Part shown: piece by piece, positions 18,460 through 27,944 of the stretch | How positions within the stretch are numbered: the stretch's first letter is position 1 | Layout: each line of letters begins with the position of its first letter | From: Zhouia spongiae | GTDB taxonomy: Bacteria; Bacteroidota; Bacteroidia; Flavobacteriales; Flavobacteriaceae | DNA: 64,000 bases | Assembly: GCF_022760175.1 (NCBI RefSeq) | Contig: NZ_CP094326.1 | Location: 248,001 to 312,000, forward strand | Direction of reading: 5' to 3' | Program-made: the position numbers and the translations under genes | Notes under the pieces: generated by a model | The model's database searches: none | Told to the model about the DNA's origin: nothing | Seen by the model: only the letters and a program-made list of their open reading frames with translations

Positions 18460-19785
18460 TTATAAAACGTCTTTTAACTCGAATGAGAACTTAAGTTCTA
18501 TTCCATTCCGGTCTACAATCACCCTTACTCTTTTACCCACCCTTTCATTTAACAATCCTGATATTTCCTGAAGTGAATGATCGTATATTTCTTTTCCATT
18601 CACCGAAATAATCACATCACCGACTTGAAGACCTATCTCTTCCGCCAGGCTGCCAGGCCTTATTTCCGCTATTTCGATAGACGGGTGTAATTTAAACCGG
18701 GTACTGTCATCTAACAAAATCTTAATGGCCCCGGTCGGGTCGTCCTCTCTTACCACTCCTGAATATGACCGCTCCGGTTGCCTTACCACCCTTAACCCGT
18801 TATGCATTAGCTCTATGCCGCTTAAATTGAACTTAAAATCAGTGTTAAAATACCGGTTCTTCTTTAGTGTTATCTTCTTTTCAGGGTAATCAAAAATAAC
18901 ATTAAACCTTTTTAATATCTCCCCTCCCACACTACCATTGCGTTGCCCCGGGTTTGTTAAATGCTGAATAGATTCATCGCTAGGAAATGCCACATTAGTT
19001 TCCCTGAGCTTAAAATCGCCAATCCTAAACATATCAGTCTTCGCCTTATGCCCATATACGCTACCGCTCAACCCCCTTCCCAGAAAATCCTGAAAGTTCT
19101 TTGCCGGCACCTTAATTCCCTTTTCCTTATCCGGAAACAACCATAAAGCATCACTGCTTCCGCTATCTACCAAAAGCCTGACCGGAATCTGGTTTCCTTC
19201 CAAAACCACTGCAGCATTTAAAAAAGGCTTTCTCCTTACAACCTCTATATCAAGGGTGTTACACTTCGCGCATTTCCGGTAGTTATACCCATCAGGCTTG
19301 TATAACTTTATCTTTTCAGAAGCGTAATTTACTTCCACTATTAAATCTTTAAAAAAATCATACCCGATAATACCATGCACCGGCACGCCCAATCTCGGGG
19401 AAAAATTAATTGCAGCATCTATAACCACATAAAAATCCTGGCTCGAATTGTATGTTTTTTGAGTTGCGAATGTATTTTTTGACGACTTAAACGCCCTGAT
19501 AGGTTCCCCTTCTCCAAGGCCTTTTAAAGTAATTTCTTCTACATTCCTGATTTGAAGGGAGTCACTCTGGTAAATATTAAACAGTATCGGGCTTCCGACC
19601 CCTGTATCGAGAATAAATGACAATTCTACATTATTCACCTTCAACGGAAAGACAATCAGATTATTAATTAGCTGGAACCTGATGGTTTCTTCCGACTCTC
19701 CGTTTTTAAAACGAAAACCGGTTTGCGCATTCACCCATCCGGTCATAAAACCAACAAATAAAAAAAGAGAAGCTAATTTCTTCAA
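18460..19785 (-). CDS. Retropepsin-like aspartyl protease with PDZ domain
   Basis: An exported protein of 441 residues (signal peptide ending GWVNA-QTG). It has two aspartyl-protease half-sites in one chain: FILDTGVGS with D60, and LLVDSGSSDALW with D207. A C-terminal PDZ domain from about 355 (SLAEEIGLQVGDVIISVNG) follows. A CAKC pair at 172-175 lies between the lobes. This architecture is common in Bacteroidota and probably periplasmic, with substrate unknown. The gene stands alone and is convergent with the DUF1573 gene. Confidence 0.9.
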   Translation of the reverse strand: MKKLASLFLFVGFMTGWVNAQTGFRFKNGESEETIRFQLINNLIVFPLKVNNVELSFILDTGVGSPILFNIYQSDSLQIRNVEEITLKGLGEGEPIRAFKSSKNTFATQKTYNSSQDFYVVIDAAINFSPRLGVPVHGIIGYDFFKDLIVEVNYASEKIKLYKPDGYNYRKCAKCNTLDIEVVRRKPFLNAAVVLEGNQIPVRLLVDSGSSDALWLFPDKEKGIKVPAKNFQDFLGRGLSGSVYGHKAKTDMFRIGDFKLRETNVAFPSDESIQHLTNPGQRNGSVGGEILKRFNVIFDYPEKKITLKKNRYFNTDFKFNLSGIELMHNGLRVVRQPERSYSGVVREDDPTGAIKILLDDSTRFKLHPSIEIAEIRPGSLAEEIGLQVGDVIISVNGKEIYDHSLQEISGLLNERVGKRVRVIVDRNGIELKFSFELKDVL

Positions 19786-19938
19786 TGAATTAAGATTAAA
19801 CCTGTTAATGAATCATTAAGTTAAAAAATATTATTAACTAACATATTTAAATTAACATATTTTAAAGAGAATACTACATCGATTTCGAACAACTTTTTAA
19901 AATATATTTTGCAATTTTGCACTGCTAAAATTAAATCT

Positions 19939-21129
19939 ATGCCAAACATTTCTATCAAAGGCATGCAAATGCCTGAATCACCAATCAGAAAACTAGTTCC
20001 ATATGCGGAAGATGCAAAAAAAAGGGGAACTAAAGTATACCATCTTAATATCGGGCAACCCGATATCAAAACACCCGAAGTTGCTTTAAACGCTGTTCGA
20101 AATGCCAATATCGATGTATTAGCATATAGCAGAAGTGAAGGTTCTGATGAATACAGAACCAAATTAGCGGCTTATTACAAAAACAGGGACATTCATGTAT
20201 CAGCCGATGAAATTATAATTACCACGGGAGGGTCTGAAGCACTTCTTTTTGCAATGGGAACGGTTGCCGATCAGGGCGACGAAATAATCATCCCTGAACC
20301 GTTTTATGCAAATTACAATGGATTTGCCACTTCTTCAGGACTTAAAGTAGTTCCGGTGATCTCTTCAATAGACACTAACTTTGCGTTACCTCCTATCGGA
20401 GAATTTGAGAATCTGATCACAGAAAAGACCAAAGCTATTTTAATATGTAATCCCGGTAACCCTACCGGATATCTTTACTCTAAAGAAGAGATAAAAAAAC
20501 TTGCCCAAATAGCTAAAAAACACAACCTGTTCCTTATTGCTGATGAAGTATACCGCGAGTTTGCTTACGATGGTGCAGAGCATTATTCCATTCTGCAGGA
20601 AGAAGGTCTGGAAGACTATGCCATTATGATCGACTCTGTATCAAAAAGATACAGCATGTGCGGAGCAAGGATCGGATGTATCGTTTCTAAAAACAAAAAG
20701 GTGATACAAACCGCCCTTAAGTTTGCACAGGCAAGGTTATCACCCCCTACTTTTGCACAGATTGCCAGTGAAGCGGCACTTGATACCCCACAGAGTTATT
20801 TCGATGAAGTTATAGGAGAATATGTCGAAAGAAGAGACCTGCTAATTTCTGAACTCCAGAAAATTGAGGGTGTTAAAGTCGCCAAACCAAAAGGCGCTTT
20901 TTATTGCATTGTAGAATTGCCTGTAAAAAATGCCGATGACTTTGCCCAATGGTTATTGGAAAAGTTCGAATATAACGGCGAAACCATCATGGTGGCTCCG
21001 GCTGCCGGTTTCTACTCAACGGCTGAGGTAGGACTTAATCAGGTGCGGATAGCGTACGTCCTTAAAAAAGAAGAGCTGCTAAAAGCTGCTGAAATTTTAA
21101 ATAATGCACTAAAAGCATATAACGCTTAA
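19939..21129 (+). CDS. Pyridoxal phosphate-dependent aminotransferase (class I/II)
   Basis: A fold-type I aminotransferase of 396 residues, probably using aspartate or an aromatic/branched amino acid as amino donor. It shows YHLNIGQPDI, the ILICNPGNPTGYLYS segment, ADEVYREFAYDG and the PLP-lysine at K236 in DSVSKRYSMCGARIG. I place the start at the ATG at 19939 (MPNISIKGMQMPESPIRK). An upstream TTG would overlap the likely promoter (TATTTTGC). murB starts with its last base overlap, so the two genes form an operon. The exact substrate cannot be read off. Confidence 0.92.
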   Translation: MPNISIKGMQMPESPIRKLVPYAEDAKKRGTKVYHLNIGQPDIKTPEVALNAVRNANIDVLAYSRSEGSDEYRTKLAAYYKNRDIHVSADEIIITTGGSEALLFAMGTVADQGDEIIIPEPFYANYNGFATSSGLKVVPVISSIDTNFALPPIGEFENLITEKTKAILICNPGNPTGYLYSKEEIKKLAQIAKKHNLFLIADEVYREFAYDGAEHYSILQEEGLEDYAIMIDSVSKRYSMCGARIGCIVSKNKKVIQTALKFAQARLSPPTFAQIASEAALDTPQSYFDEVIGEYVERRDLLISELQKIEGVKVAKPKGAFYCIVELPVKNADDFAQWLLEKFEYNGETIMVAPAAGFYSTAEVGLNQVRIAYVLKKEELLKAAEILNNALKAYNA

Positions 21130-22145
21130 TGGAGATATTGCACAATATATCCCTAAAAGAATACAATACGTTTGGCATTGATGTCAATGCCAAACACTTT
21201 GTCTCTGTATCGTCTGTAAACGAACTCATTATGGCTCTGAAAAACAGCGATTACCCTAAAAAGTTTATCCTCGGGGGCGGCAGTAATATGCTGCTGACCA
21301 AAGATATCGATGCATTAGTTATCAGGGTAGACATAAAGGGCATCTCTGTAGCAGAAGCCGGCAACGGGTATGCATTAATCGAAGCAAATGCAGGAGAAAA
21401 CTGGCATCAATTCGTATTATGGACGTTGCAGAACAACTACGGAGGCATAGAGAACCTGTCTTTAATTCCGGGGAATGTCGGAAGCGCCCCTATTCAAAAT
21501 ATAGGCGCCTACGGAGTAGAGCTCAAAGATGTATTTCATTCATGCAGGGCTATAAACATAAACACCCTGGAAACTGAAACATTCTCATTAGAAGACTGTA
21601 AGTTCGCTTATCGCGATTCTATATTTAAAACCAGCTATAAAGGGCAATATGTAATAACCTCCCTGACTCTGAAACTAACCACGGAGAACCATCTATTACA
21701 CACCCGGTACGGCGCAATTCAAAACACCCTGAAAGAAAAAGGGATTGCGGAACCTACAATTCAAGATATATCTGATGCCGTAATCAGCATCAGGCAAAGT
21801 AAGCTACCCGACCCCAAAAAGATCGGAAATAGCGGAAGCTTCTTTAAAAATCCGGTTATTTCAAAAAAAGAATTTGACAGCTTTATAGAGAAAAATCCGG
21901 CAGCTCCCTATTATATAGTCTCTGAAAGCGAAGTTAAAGTTCCGGCCGGATGGCTTATTGAACAAGCCGGTTTTAAAGGCAAAAGATTCGGTGACGCCGG
22001 TGTTCACAATAAACAGGCCTTGGTACTGGTAAATCACGGAAAGGCTACAGGAAAAGAACTGATAGCCCTGGCAGACACCATTATATCAAGCGTTAAAGAG
22101 CAATTTAACATCACTCTGGAACAAGAAGTTAATATTATTTCGTAA
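21129..22145 (+). CDS. murB: UDP-N-acetylmuramate dehydrogenase
   Basis: FAD enzyme that reduces UDP-GlcNAc-enolpyruvate to UDP-MurNAc in peptidoglycan synthesis. At 338 residues it is the type I (E. coli-like) form. FAD-binding segments are YPKKFILGGGSNMLLT and SLIPGNVGSAPIQNIGAYGVE. The catalytic serine lies in KIGNSGSFFKNP, and the terminal LEQEVNII completes the fold. It overlaps the aminotransferase stop by one base and is followed by a terminator at 22183. Confidence 0.97.
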   Translation: MEILHNISLKEYNTFGIDVNAKHFVSVSSVNELIMALKNSDYPKKFILGGGSNMLLTKDIDALVIRVDIKGISVAEAGNGYALIEANAGENWHQFVLWTLQNNYGGIENLSLIPGNVGSAPIQNIGAYGVELKDVFHSCRAININTLETETFSLEDCKFAYRDSIFKTSYKGQYVITSLTLKLTTENHLLHTRYGAIQNTLKEKGIAEPTIQDISDAVISIRQSKLPDPKKIGNSGSFFKNPVISKKEFDSFIEKNPAAPYYIVSESEVKVPAGWLIEQAGFKGKRFGDAGVHNKQALVLVNHGKATGKELIALADTIISSVKEQFNITLEQEVNIIS

Positions 22146-22182
22146 AAATCATATATTAGCAGCTAACATGTTGTAAATATAC

Positions 22183-22207
22183 AACAGCTTTAACGTGCTG
22201 TTTTTTT
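22183..22207 (+). terminator. Terminator after murB
   Basis: An AACAGC/GCTGTT stem with an 8-base loop runs into seven Ts. A second hairpin (TGTTGT-aaatat-ACAACA) overlaps its left arm, so the two structures compete. Confidence 0.65.
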
Positions 22208-22273
22208 ATCACCTTGTATATGATCAACAGAAAAATAACGTTAGGAACTGCATACAACACAAAGTAAGTTTTA

Positions 22274-22840
22274 ATGGCCGAACGAAGTTTAATAGAAATA
22301 CAGATCATTCGTTTACTGAAAGACAAGAATGAAGAAGGAATGAGTTTACTTTACGACAACTATGGAGAAACACTCTACGGGATCGCTTTTAAGGTTACTA
22401 AAAACGAAGAGCTCGCCGAAGATGTGCTCCAGGAAAGTCTCATCAAAATCTGGAAAAAAATCCATACTTATGACGAGGATAAATCGAAGCTATTTACATG
22501 GCTTTTCAGGATCACCCGCAATACTGCCATAGATAAAATCAGGAGTAGAAATTTAAAAGCGGACCAAGAAATCCAAATCGATAACTCGAACGTATATAAA
22601 GTAGGAATTGAGAGCATTACGCCCGAACATTTAGACCTGAAAGACCATTTAGACTCCATCGATGAGAAATACAAAATTGTTCTGGAAGCATTATTTTTTC
22701 AGGGAATGACGCAGCAGGAGGCAAGCGAAGAGCTCGATATTCCGCTAGGAACGATTAAATCCCGGCTGAAAATTGGCTTAAGGGAACTAAGAAAGATTTA
22801 TGGCCCGTTGATATCAGTTTTATTTTATGCTATGATGTAA
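22274..22840 (+). CDS. ECF RNA polymerase sigma factor
   Basis: A 188-residue extracytoplasmic-function sigma factor. Region 2 is YGIAFKVTKNEELAEDVLQESLIKIWKK with FTWLFRITRNTAIDKIRS. Region 4 is LFFQGMTQQEASEELDIPLGTIKSRLKIGLREL. The stop codon overlaps the start of the anti-sigma gene (TAATG), so the pair is coupled. This sigma/RskA pairing is common. The inducing signal is not visible. Confidence 0.93.
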   Translation: MAERSLIEIQIIRLLKDKNEEGMSLLYDNYGETLYGIAFKVTKNEELAEDVLQESLIKIWKKIHTYDEDKSKLFTWLFRITRNTAIDKIRSRNLKADQEIQIDNSNVYKVGIESITPEHLDLKDHLDSIDEKYKIVLEALFFQGMTQQEASEELDIPLGTIKSRLKIGLRELRKIYGPLISVLFYAMM

Positions 22841-23616
22841 TGAAAAAAGATGTAAAAATATTATTGGAAAGCGATTTGCTCGAAAAGTATCTTTTAGGTG
22901 ATACTACAGCACTTGAGGAAACTCGTATTGAGCATTACATAGAAGCTCATCCTGAGGTTGAAGAACGATTTAATGAGTTACAGGAAGACCTGGAGTTTTA
23001 TGCTAAGTCATATGCCCGTCCGATCCCCCGTAATATAAAAAGCAATGTCCTTGACCAGATAAGAAAAGAAGAAAGACAACTTTCATCCAAAAGGGGTATG
23101 CCCTGGTATTATGTTGCTGCCAGTGTTGCTGCCATAGCCTTTGCCGCAACAACAGTACTGCTTTGGAATCAAAACAGATTATTATCTACAGAAAAGAATA
23201 GCGTTGCCAGCCAAATTTCCAATCTGAAAAGTGAAATTGTGGCTACCAATTCTAAACTTCAGGATATGAAAAGCAATTATGCCGTTTTAAACAATCCGGA
23301 AACAAAAAAATATGTATTAAGCGGTAACGAAAGAGCAAGACAATTAAAAACTGTTGCATATATTAATCCCGAAGAAAAATTATCTGCTATCAATATTGTC
23401 TCATTGCCCGATCTGTCAGAAGAAAAAGAATTCCAGATGTGGGCAAATATAGATGGAGAGCTGGTTCACTTGGGAACTTTAGAAAAAGCCGACCGGAAAC
23501 TCCTTTCCTTACCTTATCAGGAAGGAATACAAGGCTATAATATATATATGGTCCCTAAAGGGTTTACCGGGGAAGCTTCCGCAGAAAATATGGTCGCTAG
23601 TATTGACCTGGAATAA
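22840..23616 (+). CDS. RskA-type anti-sigma factor
   Basis: Membrane anti-sigma factor of 258 residues. The cytoplasmic sigma-binding part covers about 1-85 (LLESDLLEKYLLGDTTALEE). A single transmembrane helix lies near 88-108 (YVAASVAAIAFAATTVLLW), followed by a short coiled coil. The periplasmic RskA domain includes SAINIVSLPDLSEEKEFQMWAN with a terminal GEASAENMVASIDLE. It is cotranscribed with the ECF factor before it and closes the unit, since a terminator follows. Confidence 0.9.
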   Translation: MKKDVKILLESDLLEKYLLGDTTALEETRIEHYIEAHPEVEERFNELQEDLEFYAKSYARPIPRNIKSNVLDQIRKEERQLSSKRGMPWYYVAASVAAIAFAATTVLLWNQNRLLSTEKNSVASQISNLKSEIVATNSKLQDMKSNYAVLNNPETKKYVLSGNERARQLKTVAYINPEEKLSAINIVSLPDLSEEKEFQMWANIDGELVHLGTLEKADRKLLSLPYQEGIQGYNIYMVPKGFTGEASAENMVASIDLE

Positions 23617-23635
23617 TATGAATAAGCCTATAAAT

Positions 23636-23680
23636 AAAAAGAGGTTGTCCGAAAGTCTGTTTTCGCCAGCCTCTTTTTTT
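23636..23680 (+). terminator. Terminator after the sigma/anti-sigma pair
   Basis: AAAAAGAGGTTG pairs with CAGCCTCTTTTT (one mismatch) around a 20-base loop and ends in a run of Ts. Confidence 0.8.
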
Positions 23681-23748
23681 ATTCTCCGATATCAGCCCCA
23701 AATGTTTTTCTTCACTACTTTTTAATACCACATTAGGGTTAATTTTTG

Positions 23749-23756
23749 TAGTTTTG
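23749..23756 (+). promoter_or_regulatory. Candidate -7 promoter element
   Basis: TAGTTTTG matches TAnnTTTG exactly, 18 bases upstream of the ATG of the small membrane protein gene. It supports a start at 23775 rather than an upstream TTG inside the element. Confidence 0.55.
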
Positions 23757-23774
23757 CAACAAAGATTAATTCTC

Positions 23775-23975
23775 ATGAAGCTTGTACTCATTACCATTGT
23801 ATTATTAGGTCTTGCATTCGCAGGAATCGCTATAAAAATATGGGCAAAAAAAGACGGTAAATTTGCCGGTACCTGCGCAAGTCAATCCCCTTTTCTCAAT
23901 AAAGAGGGTGAAGCATGCGGTTATTGCGGTAAATTACCCGAAGAACAAGACTGCAAAAAAGAACAATTAAATTAA
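23775..23975 (+). CDS. Small membrane protein with cysteine-rich tail
   Basis: A 66-residue protein with one N-terminal transmembrane helix (LVLITIVLLGLAFAGIAI). A short soluble tail holds four cysteines, including the pair in ACGYCGKLPEEQDC. I know similar small proteins from flavobacteria but no function. The cysteine spacing could bind a metal or form disulfides. It starts a group with the glycosyltransferase gene 21 bases downstream. Confidence 0.78.
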   Translation: MKLVLITIVLLGLAFAGIAIKIWAKKDGKFAGTCASQSPFLNKEGEACGYCGKLPEEQDCKKEQLN

Positions 23976-23996
23976 CCGTAACGTTATAAGTTACAT

Positions 23997-25103
23997 ATGC
24001 CAACACTTCTACTCTACATCTTTGTAGCAGTCATTGTTATCCAGCTTTTTTATTTTTTATATTTCTTTAGACGATTTGCTTACCACAAAACATCGCCTAA
24101 ACAGGAATTTTCATATCCGGTTTCAGTTATTTTTTTCATTAAAAATCAGGCCGGGTTATTAAAAAAGCACCTACCTCTCTACCTCGCTCAAGATTATCCG
24201 GATTTTGAGATCGTACTTATCAATTATGATTCATATGACGAGTCTCTGGATATCATCGAAGGGTTTGAAGCCCGGGACAAACGGATTAAAATCGTCAATG
24301 TAAAAAACAATGAGGCATTTTGGGGAAAGAAAAAATATGCCCTTACATTAGGTATCAAAGCCGCATCACACGAACATCTGATTTTTACTGAAATCGAATG
24401 TCAACCCGTTTCAGACAACTGGATCAGGGAATTATCCTCAGGATTTAGCGAGGTAAGAACCATTGTTATCGGTTACACCGCCTATGAAAAAATTAAAAAA
24501 TCCTTTCTTAACGCTTTGGTCCGTTTTGAAAATCTGACAACGTTTTCTCAGAGGTTTTCATATCAGATTTGCAACATTCCCATATCAGGAAACGGAAAAA
24601 ACTTAGCATATCACAAAAAGGAATTCTTCAGAAACAACGGCTTCATCGATCATATCAATATCAGAAACGGTGAGGATCAGCTTTTTATCAATCAGGCTGC
24701 TGATAAAAAAAACACATCCTTTGTATACAGCAAAGAGAGTTTTACCATATCCGAAGCTGTAAAATTATTTGACGAATGGATCGATAACAAAAAAGCTGAA
24801 TATGCCCTAATTAAAAAGTATAAAACAACCCACAAGGCTTTAATCCATATATTTTACCTTTCTCAGTTATTACTCTATACGCTAATAATACCGTTGCTCA
24901 TACTTAAAGTAAACACCCCGGTCGTTATTGGCCTGTTCCTGTTAAGGTGGATTGTCGCTTATGGCATTTATATCCCGATTACAAAAAAGTTCGGAGAGAC
25001 ATCATTACTTTGGCTATTTCCCTTGTACGAAATCTTTTTAATCTTTTTTCAATTTCTTATATTTATATCGAACATTATTTCAAAACCTAACAATTGGAGA
25101 TAA
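23997..25103 (+). CDS. Glycosyltransferase family 2 protein
   Basis: A membrane-associated GT-A glycosyltransferase of 368 residues. It has an N-terminal membrane helix (LYIFVAVIVIQLFYFLYFF), the GT2 fold (VSVIFFIKNQAGLLKKHLP, DFEIVLINYDSYDES), and C-terminal hydrophobic segments. In place of a clear DxD, the sequence reads FTEIECQPVSDNW, so the metal-binding motif is atypical. Acceptor and donor are unknown. Its stop overlaps the start of the following ECF sigma gene by 10 bases. Confidence 0.85.
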   Translation: MPTLLLYIFVAVIVIQLFYFLYFFRRFAYHKTSPKQEFSYPVSVIFFIKNQAGLLKKHLPLYLAQDYPDFEIVLINYDSYDESLDIIEGFEARDKRIKIVNVKNNEAFWGKKKYALTLGIKAASHEHLIFTEIECQPVSDNWIRELSSGFSEVRTIVIGYTAYEKIKKSFLNALVRFENLTTFSQRFSYQICNIPISGNGKNLAYHKKEFFRNNGFIDHINIRNGEDQLFINQAADKKNTSFVYSKESFTISEAVKLFDEWIDNKKAEYALIKKYKTTHKALIHIFYLSQLLLYTLIIPLLILKVNTPVVIGLFLLRWIVAYGIYIPITKKFGETSLLWLFPLYEIFLIFFQFLIFISNIISKPNNWR

Positions 25104-25657
25104 ATTCTGATATTATCCAGGAAAACATAAACAAAGCAAAACAAGGCGACCAAAAGGCTTTTAACTTTTTACTCGATACATTTTGGAACGACGTTTATGG
25201 CTTCTTACTGTTAAGAACTAAAAATGAAAATGATGCTGAAGATATTACGATCCGGGCATTTTCAAGAGCTTTTGACAGAATAGAATCATATGATACATCA
25301 TTCAAATTCAAAACCTGGCTCATAACCATCTCAAAAAATATCCACATAGACCTGATCCGAAAACAAAAATCCCGGATCATGCACCAAACCTCTCATGAAG
25401 ATGATGATGAAGTCTATAATATAGCAGATGATGCTCCGAGTGCTGAAGATATTTTAATACGGGAACAAAACCTGAACAAACTTTTACGATATATAAAAAA
25501 ACTGAAACCCCATTATCAGGAAGTTATAAACCTTAGGTATTTCCAGGAGCTCTCATACGATGAAATTGCACAAACATTAGACGAACCCCTTAACAATATA
25601 AAGGTAAAACTGCTAAGGGCCCGTAAACTTCTAGCCGAAATTATTACCAACAAATAA
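25094..25657 (+). CDS. ECF RNA polymerase sigma factor, no adjacent anti-sigma gene
   Basis: A 187-residue sigma-70 family protein. Region 2: LLLRTKNENDAEDITIRAFSRAFDRI with FKTWLITISKNIHIDLIRKQK. Region 4: LRYFQELSYDEIAQTLDEPLNNIKVKLLRARKLL. The start is the TTG at 25094 inside the glycosyltransferase gene, since no ATG lies near the N-terminus. The transporter gene follows with a 1-base overlap. No anti-sigma gene is nearby, so regulation may be transcriptional. Confidence 0.9.
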   Translation: MEINSDIIQENINKAKQGDQKAFNFLLDTFWNDVYGFLLLRTKNENDAEDITIRAFSRAFDRIESYDTSFKFKTWLITISKNIHIDLIRKQKSRIMHQTSHEDDDEVYNIADDAPSAEDILIREQNLNKLLRYIKKLKPHYQEVINLRYFQELSYDEIAQTLDEPLNNIKVKLLRARKLLAEIITNK

Positions 25658-26871
25658 TGAGATCGTTTATTCAAAAACTCGGACCCGGTCTTTTATTTGC
25701 CGGTGCAGCAATTGGTGTTTCTCATTTGGTTCAATCTACCCGTGCCGGAGCAGATTATGGATTCTCACTGGTATGGGCATTGCTTTTGGTTCACTTGTTC
25801 AAATACCCTTTCTTTCAATACGGCCCCAGATACGCCATGGCAACAGGTGAAACATTATTGGACGGCTATAGAAAAATAGGAAAATGGGCTTTAATCACAT
25901 ACTTTGTAATTACACTGGCAACCATGTTTACGATACAAACAGCCGTTACTATTGTTACTGCCGGCTTGGCTGCCAATTTATTCGGTGTTACAACCAATCC
26001 TGTTACCTGGAGCATTATCATAACTTTTATTTGCCTGCTTATTTTACTGCTCGGCAAATACAGGTTTCTGGACAACCTGATGAAGATCATTGTCTGTGTA
26101 CTCTCTGTCAGCACTGTTATTGCTGTCATTGTCGCTGTAAACGGGAACGGTCAGCCCATGAGTTTAAAACAGATAATACCAACCGATATTGCAGGAATTA
26201 CTTTCTTAATTGCGTTTATGGGATGGATGCCTGCCCCTCTTGATGTTTCAATCTGGCAATCATTATGGGCTATCGAAAAAAGAAAAATCAATAAAGACTA
26301 CGACACCAAACAATCTCTTTTCGATTTTAACATAGGATACCTCAGCACAGTATTTTTAGGATTATTTTTCATTACCCTGGGAGCTGTAGTCATGCATGGT
26401 ACAGGAGATTCATTTGCTTCGGGCGCTTCCCTGTTTGCTTCCCAGCTCATTGAGCTTTACACGAAAAGCCTGGGAAACTTCAGTTACCTCATTATCGCAT
26501 TGGCTGCCTTTACCACGATGTTCAGCACCACCCTTACAACACTGGATGCATCACCCCGTTCAATGGTAAAATGCAGCAGCCTGTTATTCAACAGAACACA
26601 TAAAAGCTCTTATCTCTTCTGGATCGGATTACTTGTAACAGGCACATTAACAATCTTACTGTTCTTCCTTTCTGAAATGAAAACATTGGTAGAAATTGCC
26701 ACAATAGTCTCATTTATCACAGCCCCTTTTTATGCCGTAATAAACTTTGCCCTGATATCATCTAAACATACACCTAAAGAATGGCATCCGTCCATTCTGC
26801 TAAAGACAGTTAGCTATTTGGGAATTATTTTCCTTTCAGGATTCAGCATTTGGTATCTAACAACCCTTTAA
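25657..26871 (+). CDS. Nramp-related divalent metal transporter lacking the DPGN motif
   Basis: An integral membrane protein of 404 residues and about eleven helices with the Nramp/LeuT layout. Helix 1 is GPGLLFAGAAIGVSHLVQST, where canonical Nramp proteins have the metal-binding DPGN. Helix 6 reads WMPAPLDVSIWQS instead of the MPHN region. So the classic metal ligands are missing and the transported ion is uncertain. The gene overlaps the ECF sigma gene end by one base. Confidence 0.85.
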   Translation: MRSFIQKLGPGLLFAGAAIGVSHLVQSTRAGADYGFSLVWALLLVHLFKYPFFQYGPRYAMATGETLLDGYRKIGKWALITYFVITLATMFTIQTAVTIVTAGLAANLFGVTTNPVTWSIIITFICLLILLLGKYRFLDNLMKIIVCVLSVSTVIAVIVAVNGNGQPMSLKQIIPTDIAGITFLIAFMGWMPAPLDVSIWQSLWAIEKRKINKDYDTKQSLFDFNIGYLSTVFLGLFFITLGAVVMHGTGDSFASGASLFASQLIELYTKSLGNFSYLIIALAAFTTMFSTTLTTLDASPRSMVKCSSLLFNRTHKSSYLFWIGLLVTGTLTILLFFLSEMKTLVEIATIVSFITAPFYAVINFALISSKHTPKEWHPSILLKTVSYLGIIFLSGFSIWYLTTL

Positions 26872-26894
26872 GAGTTTATTCTAAGTTTAGTTTG

Positions 26895-26902
26895 TATCTT
26901 TG
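26895..26902 (+). promoter_or_regulatory. Candidate -7 promoter element for lipA
   Basis: TATCTTTG is an exact TAnnTTTG match, 20 bases upstream of the lipA ATG. Confidence 0.6.
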
Positions 26903-26922
26903 CTGCACAAATTTTTCATGCT

Positions 26923-27798
26923 ATGAGTATAAACACAGTTGAAAGTGTAGCACCACCAAAAGGGAAACCAAAATGGTTACGTGTTAAGCTTCCTACAGGA
27001 AAAAAATACACAGAACTACGAGGTCTTGTTGATAAATATAACCTGCATACTATTTGTACCTCAGGCAGCTGTCCTAACATGGGAGAATGCTGGGGGGAAG
27101 GCACCGCCACCTTTATGATCCTGGGCAATATCTGTACCCGGTCTTGCGGATTTTGCGGAGTTAAAACAGGGAGACCTGATACTGTAGACTGGGCTGAGCC
27201 GGAAAAAGTGGCCCGTTCCATCAAACTTATGAATATTAAGCATGCAGTCATTACTTCGGTAGACAGAGATGATTTAAAAGATATGGGATCTATTATCTGG
27301 GCTGAAACGGTAAAAGCCATCCGAAGGATGAATCCGAATACTACATTAGAAACCTTAATTCCCGATTTTCAAGGTATCGAAAAGCATTTAGACCGCATTG
27401 TTGAAGTTGCTCCGGAAGTGGTTTCCCACAATATGGAAACTGTTCGCAGATTAACGCGGGAGGTTAGAATTCAGGCAAAATACGACCGAAGTCTTCAGGC
27501 ATTGAAATACCTCAAAGCCCGGGGGATCAACAGAACCAAGTCAGGGATTATGCTTGGTTTGGGTGAAGAAGAAAATGAAGTCATACAAACATTACACGAC
27601 TTAAGAGAAGCCAATGTCGATGTCGTTACCATCGGACAGTATTTACAGCCTTCAAAAAAACATTTGCCTGTAAAACAGTTCATCACGCCGGATCAGTTTA
27701 AGAAATATGAAGAAATAGGTCTCGATCTAGGTTTCCGTCATGTAGAAAGTGGCGCATTGGTACGCTCATCATACAAGGCTCATAAACATATAGAATAA
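26923..27798 (+). CDS. lipA: Lipoyl synthase
   Basis: Radical SAM enzyme that inserts two sulfurs into octanoyl groups on lipoyl domains. The protein has 291 residues. The auxiliary-cluster cysteines are C45, C50 and C56 ([12 protein letters not shown]). The radical SAM cluster cysteines are C71, C75 and C78 (CTRSCGFC). The C-terminal RSSYKAHK supplies the conserved serine that ligates the auxiliary cluster. It has its own promoter and a terminator at 27912. Confidence 0.98.
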   Translation: MSINTVESVAPPKGKPKWLRVKLPTGKKYTELRGLVDKYNLHTICTSGSCPNMGECWGEGTATFMILGNICTRSCGFCGVKTGRPDTVDWAEPEKVARSIKLMNIKHAVITSVDRDDLKDMGSIIWAETVKAIRRMNPNTTLETLIPDFQGIEKHLDRIVEVAPEVVSHNMETVRRLTREVRIQAKYDRSLQALKYLKARGINRTKSGIMLGLGEEENEVIQTLHDLREANVDVVTIGQYLQPSKKHLPVKQFITPDQFKKYEEIGLDLGFRHVESGALVRSSYKAHKHIE

Positions 27799-27911
27799 CA
27801 AACCGGTTCGAAGCCGATTATCGGGGCATGAAGCAGAAACAATAGAAAACATCCCGAAGTAAGCATCGAAATACTTAAATCGATTGCCGAATAAAACCTT
27901 TTATTATTTTT

Positions 27912-27934
27912 ATCCCGCCAATGCGGGATTTTTT
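27912..27934 (+). terminator. Terminator between lipA and gap
   Basis: An ATCCCGC/GCGGGAT stem is followed directly by a T-run. It ends 10 bases before the gap ATG at 27945 and overlaps a possible upstream gap start at 27921, arguing against that longer reading. Confidence 0.82.
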
Positions 27935-27944
27935 AATTACAGCT

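Noticed and set aside
25884-26243. Cysteine-rich 119-codon ORF inside the Nramp-like gene
   Set aside because: It is an alternate-frame shadow. The transporter frame is continuous and hydrophobic as expected.
27806-27825. GGTTCGAAGCC, like a tRNA T-arm, after lipA
   Set aside because: There is no matching acceptor, D-arm or anticodon stem, since the upstream DNA is lipA coding sequence.
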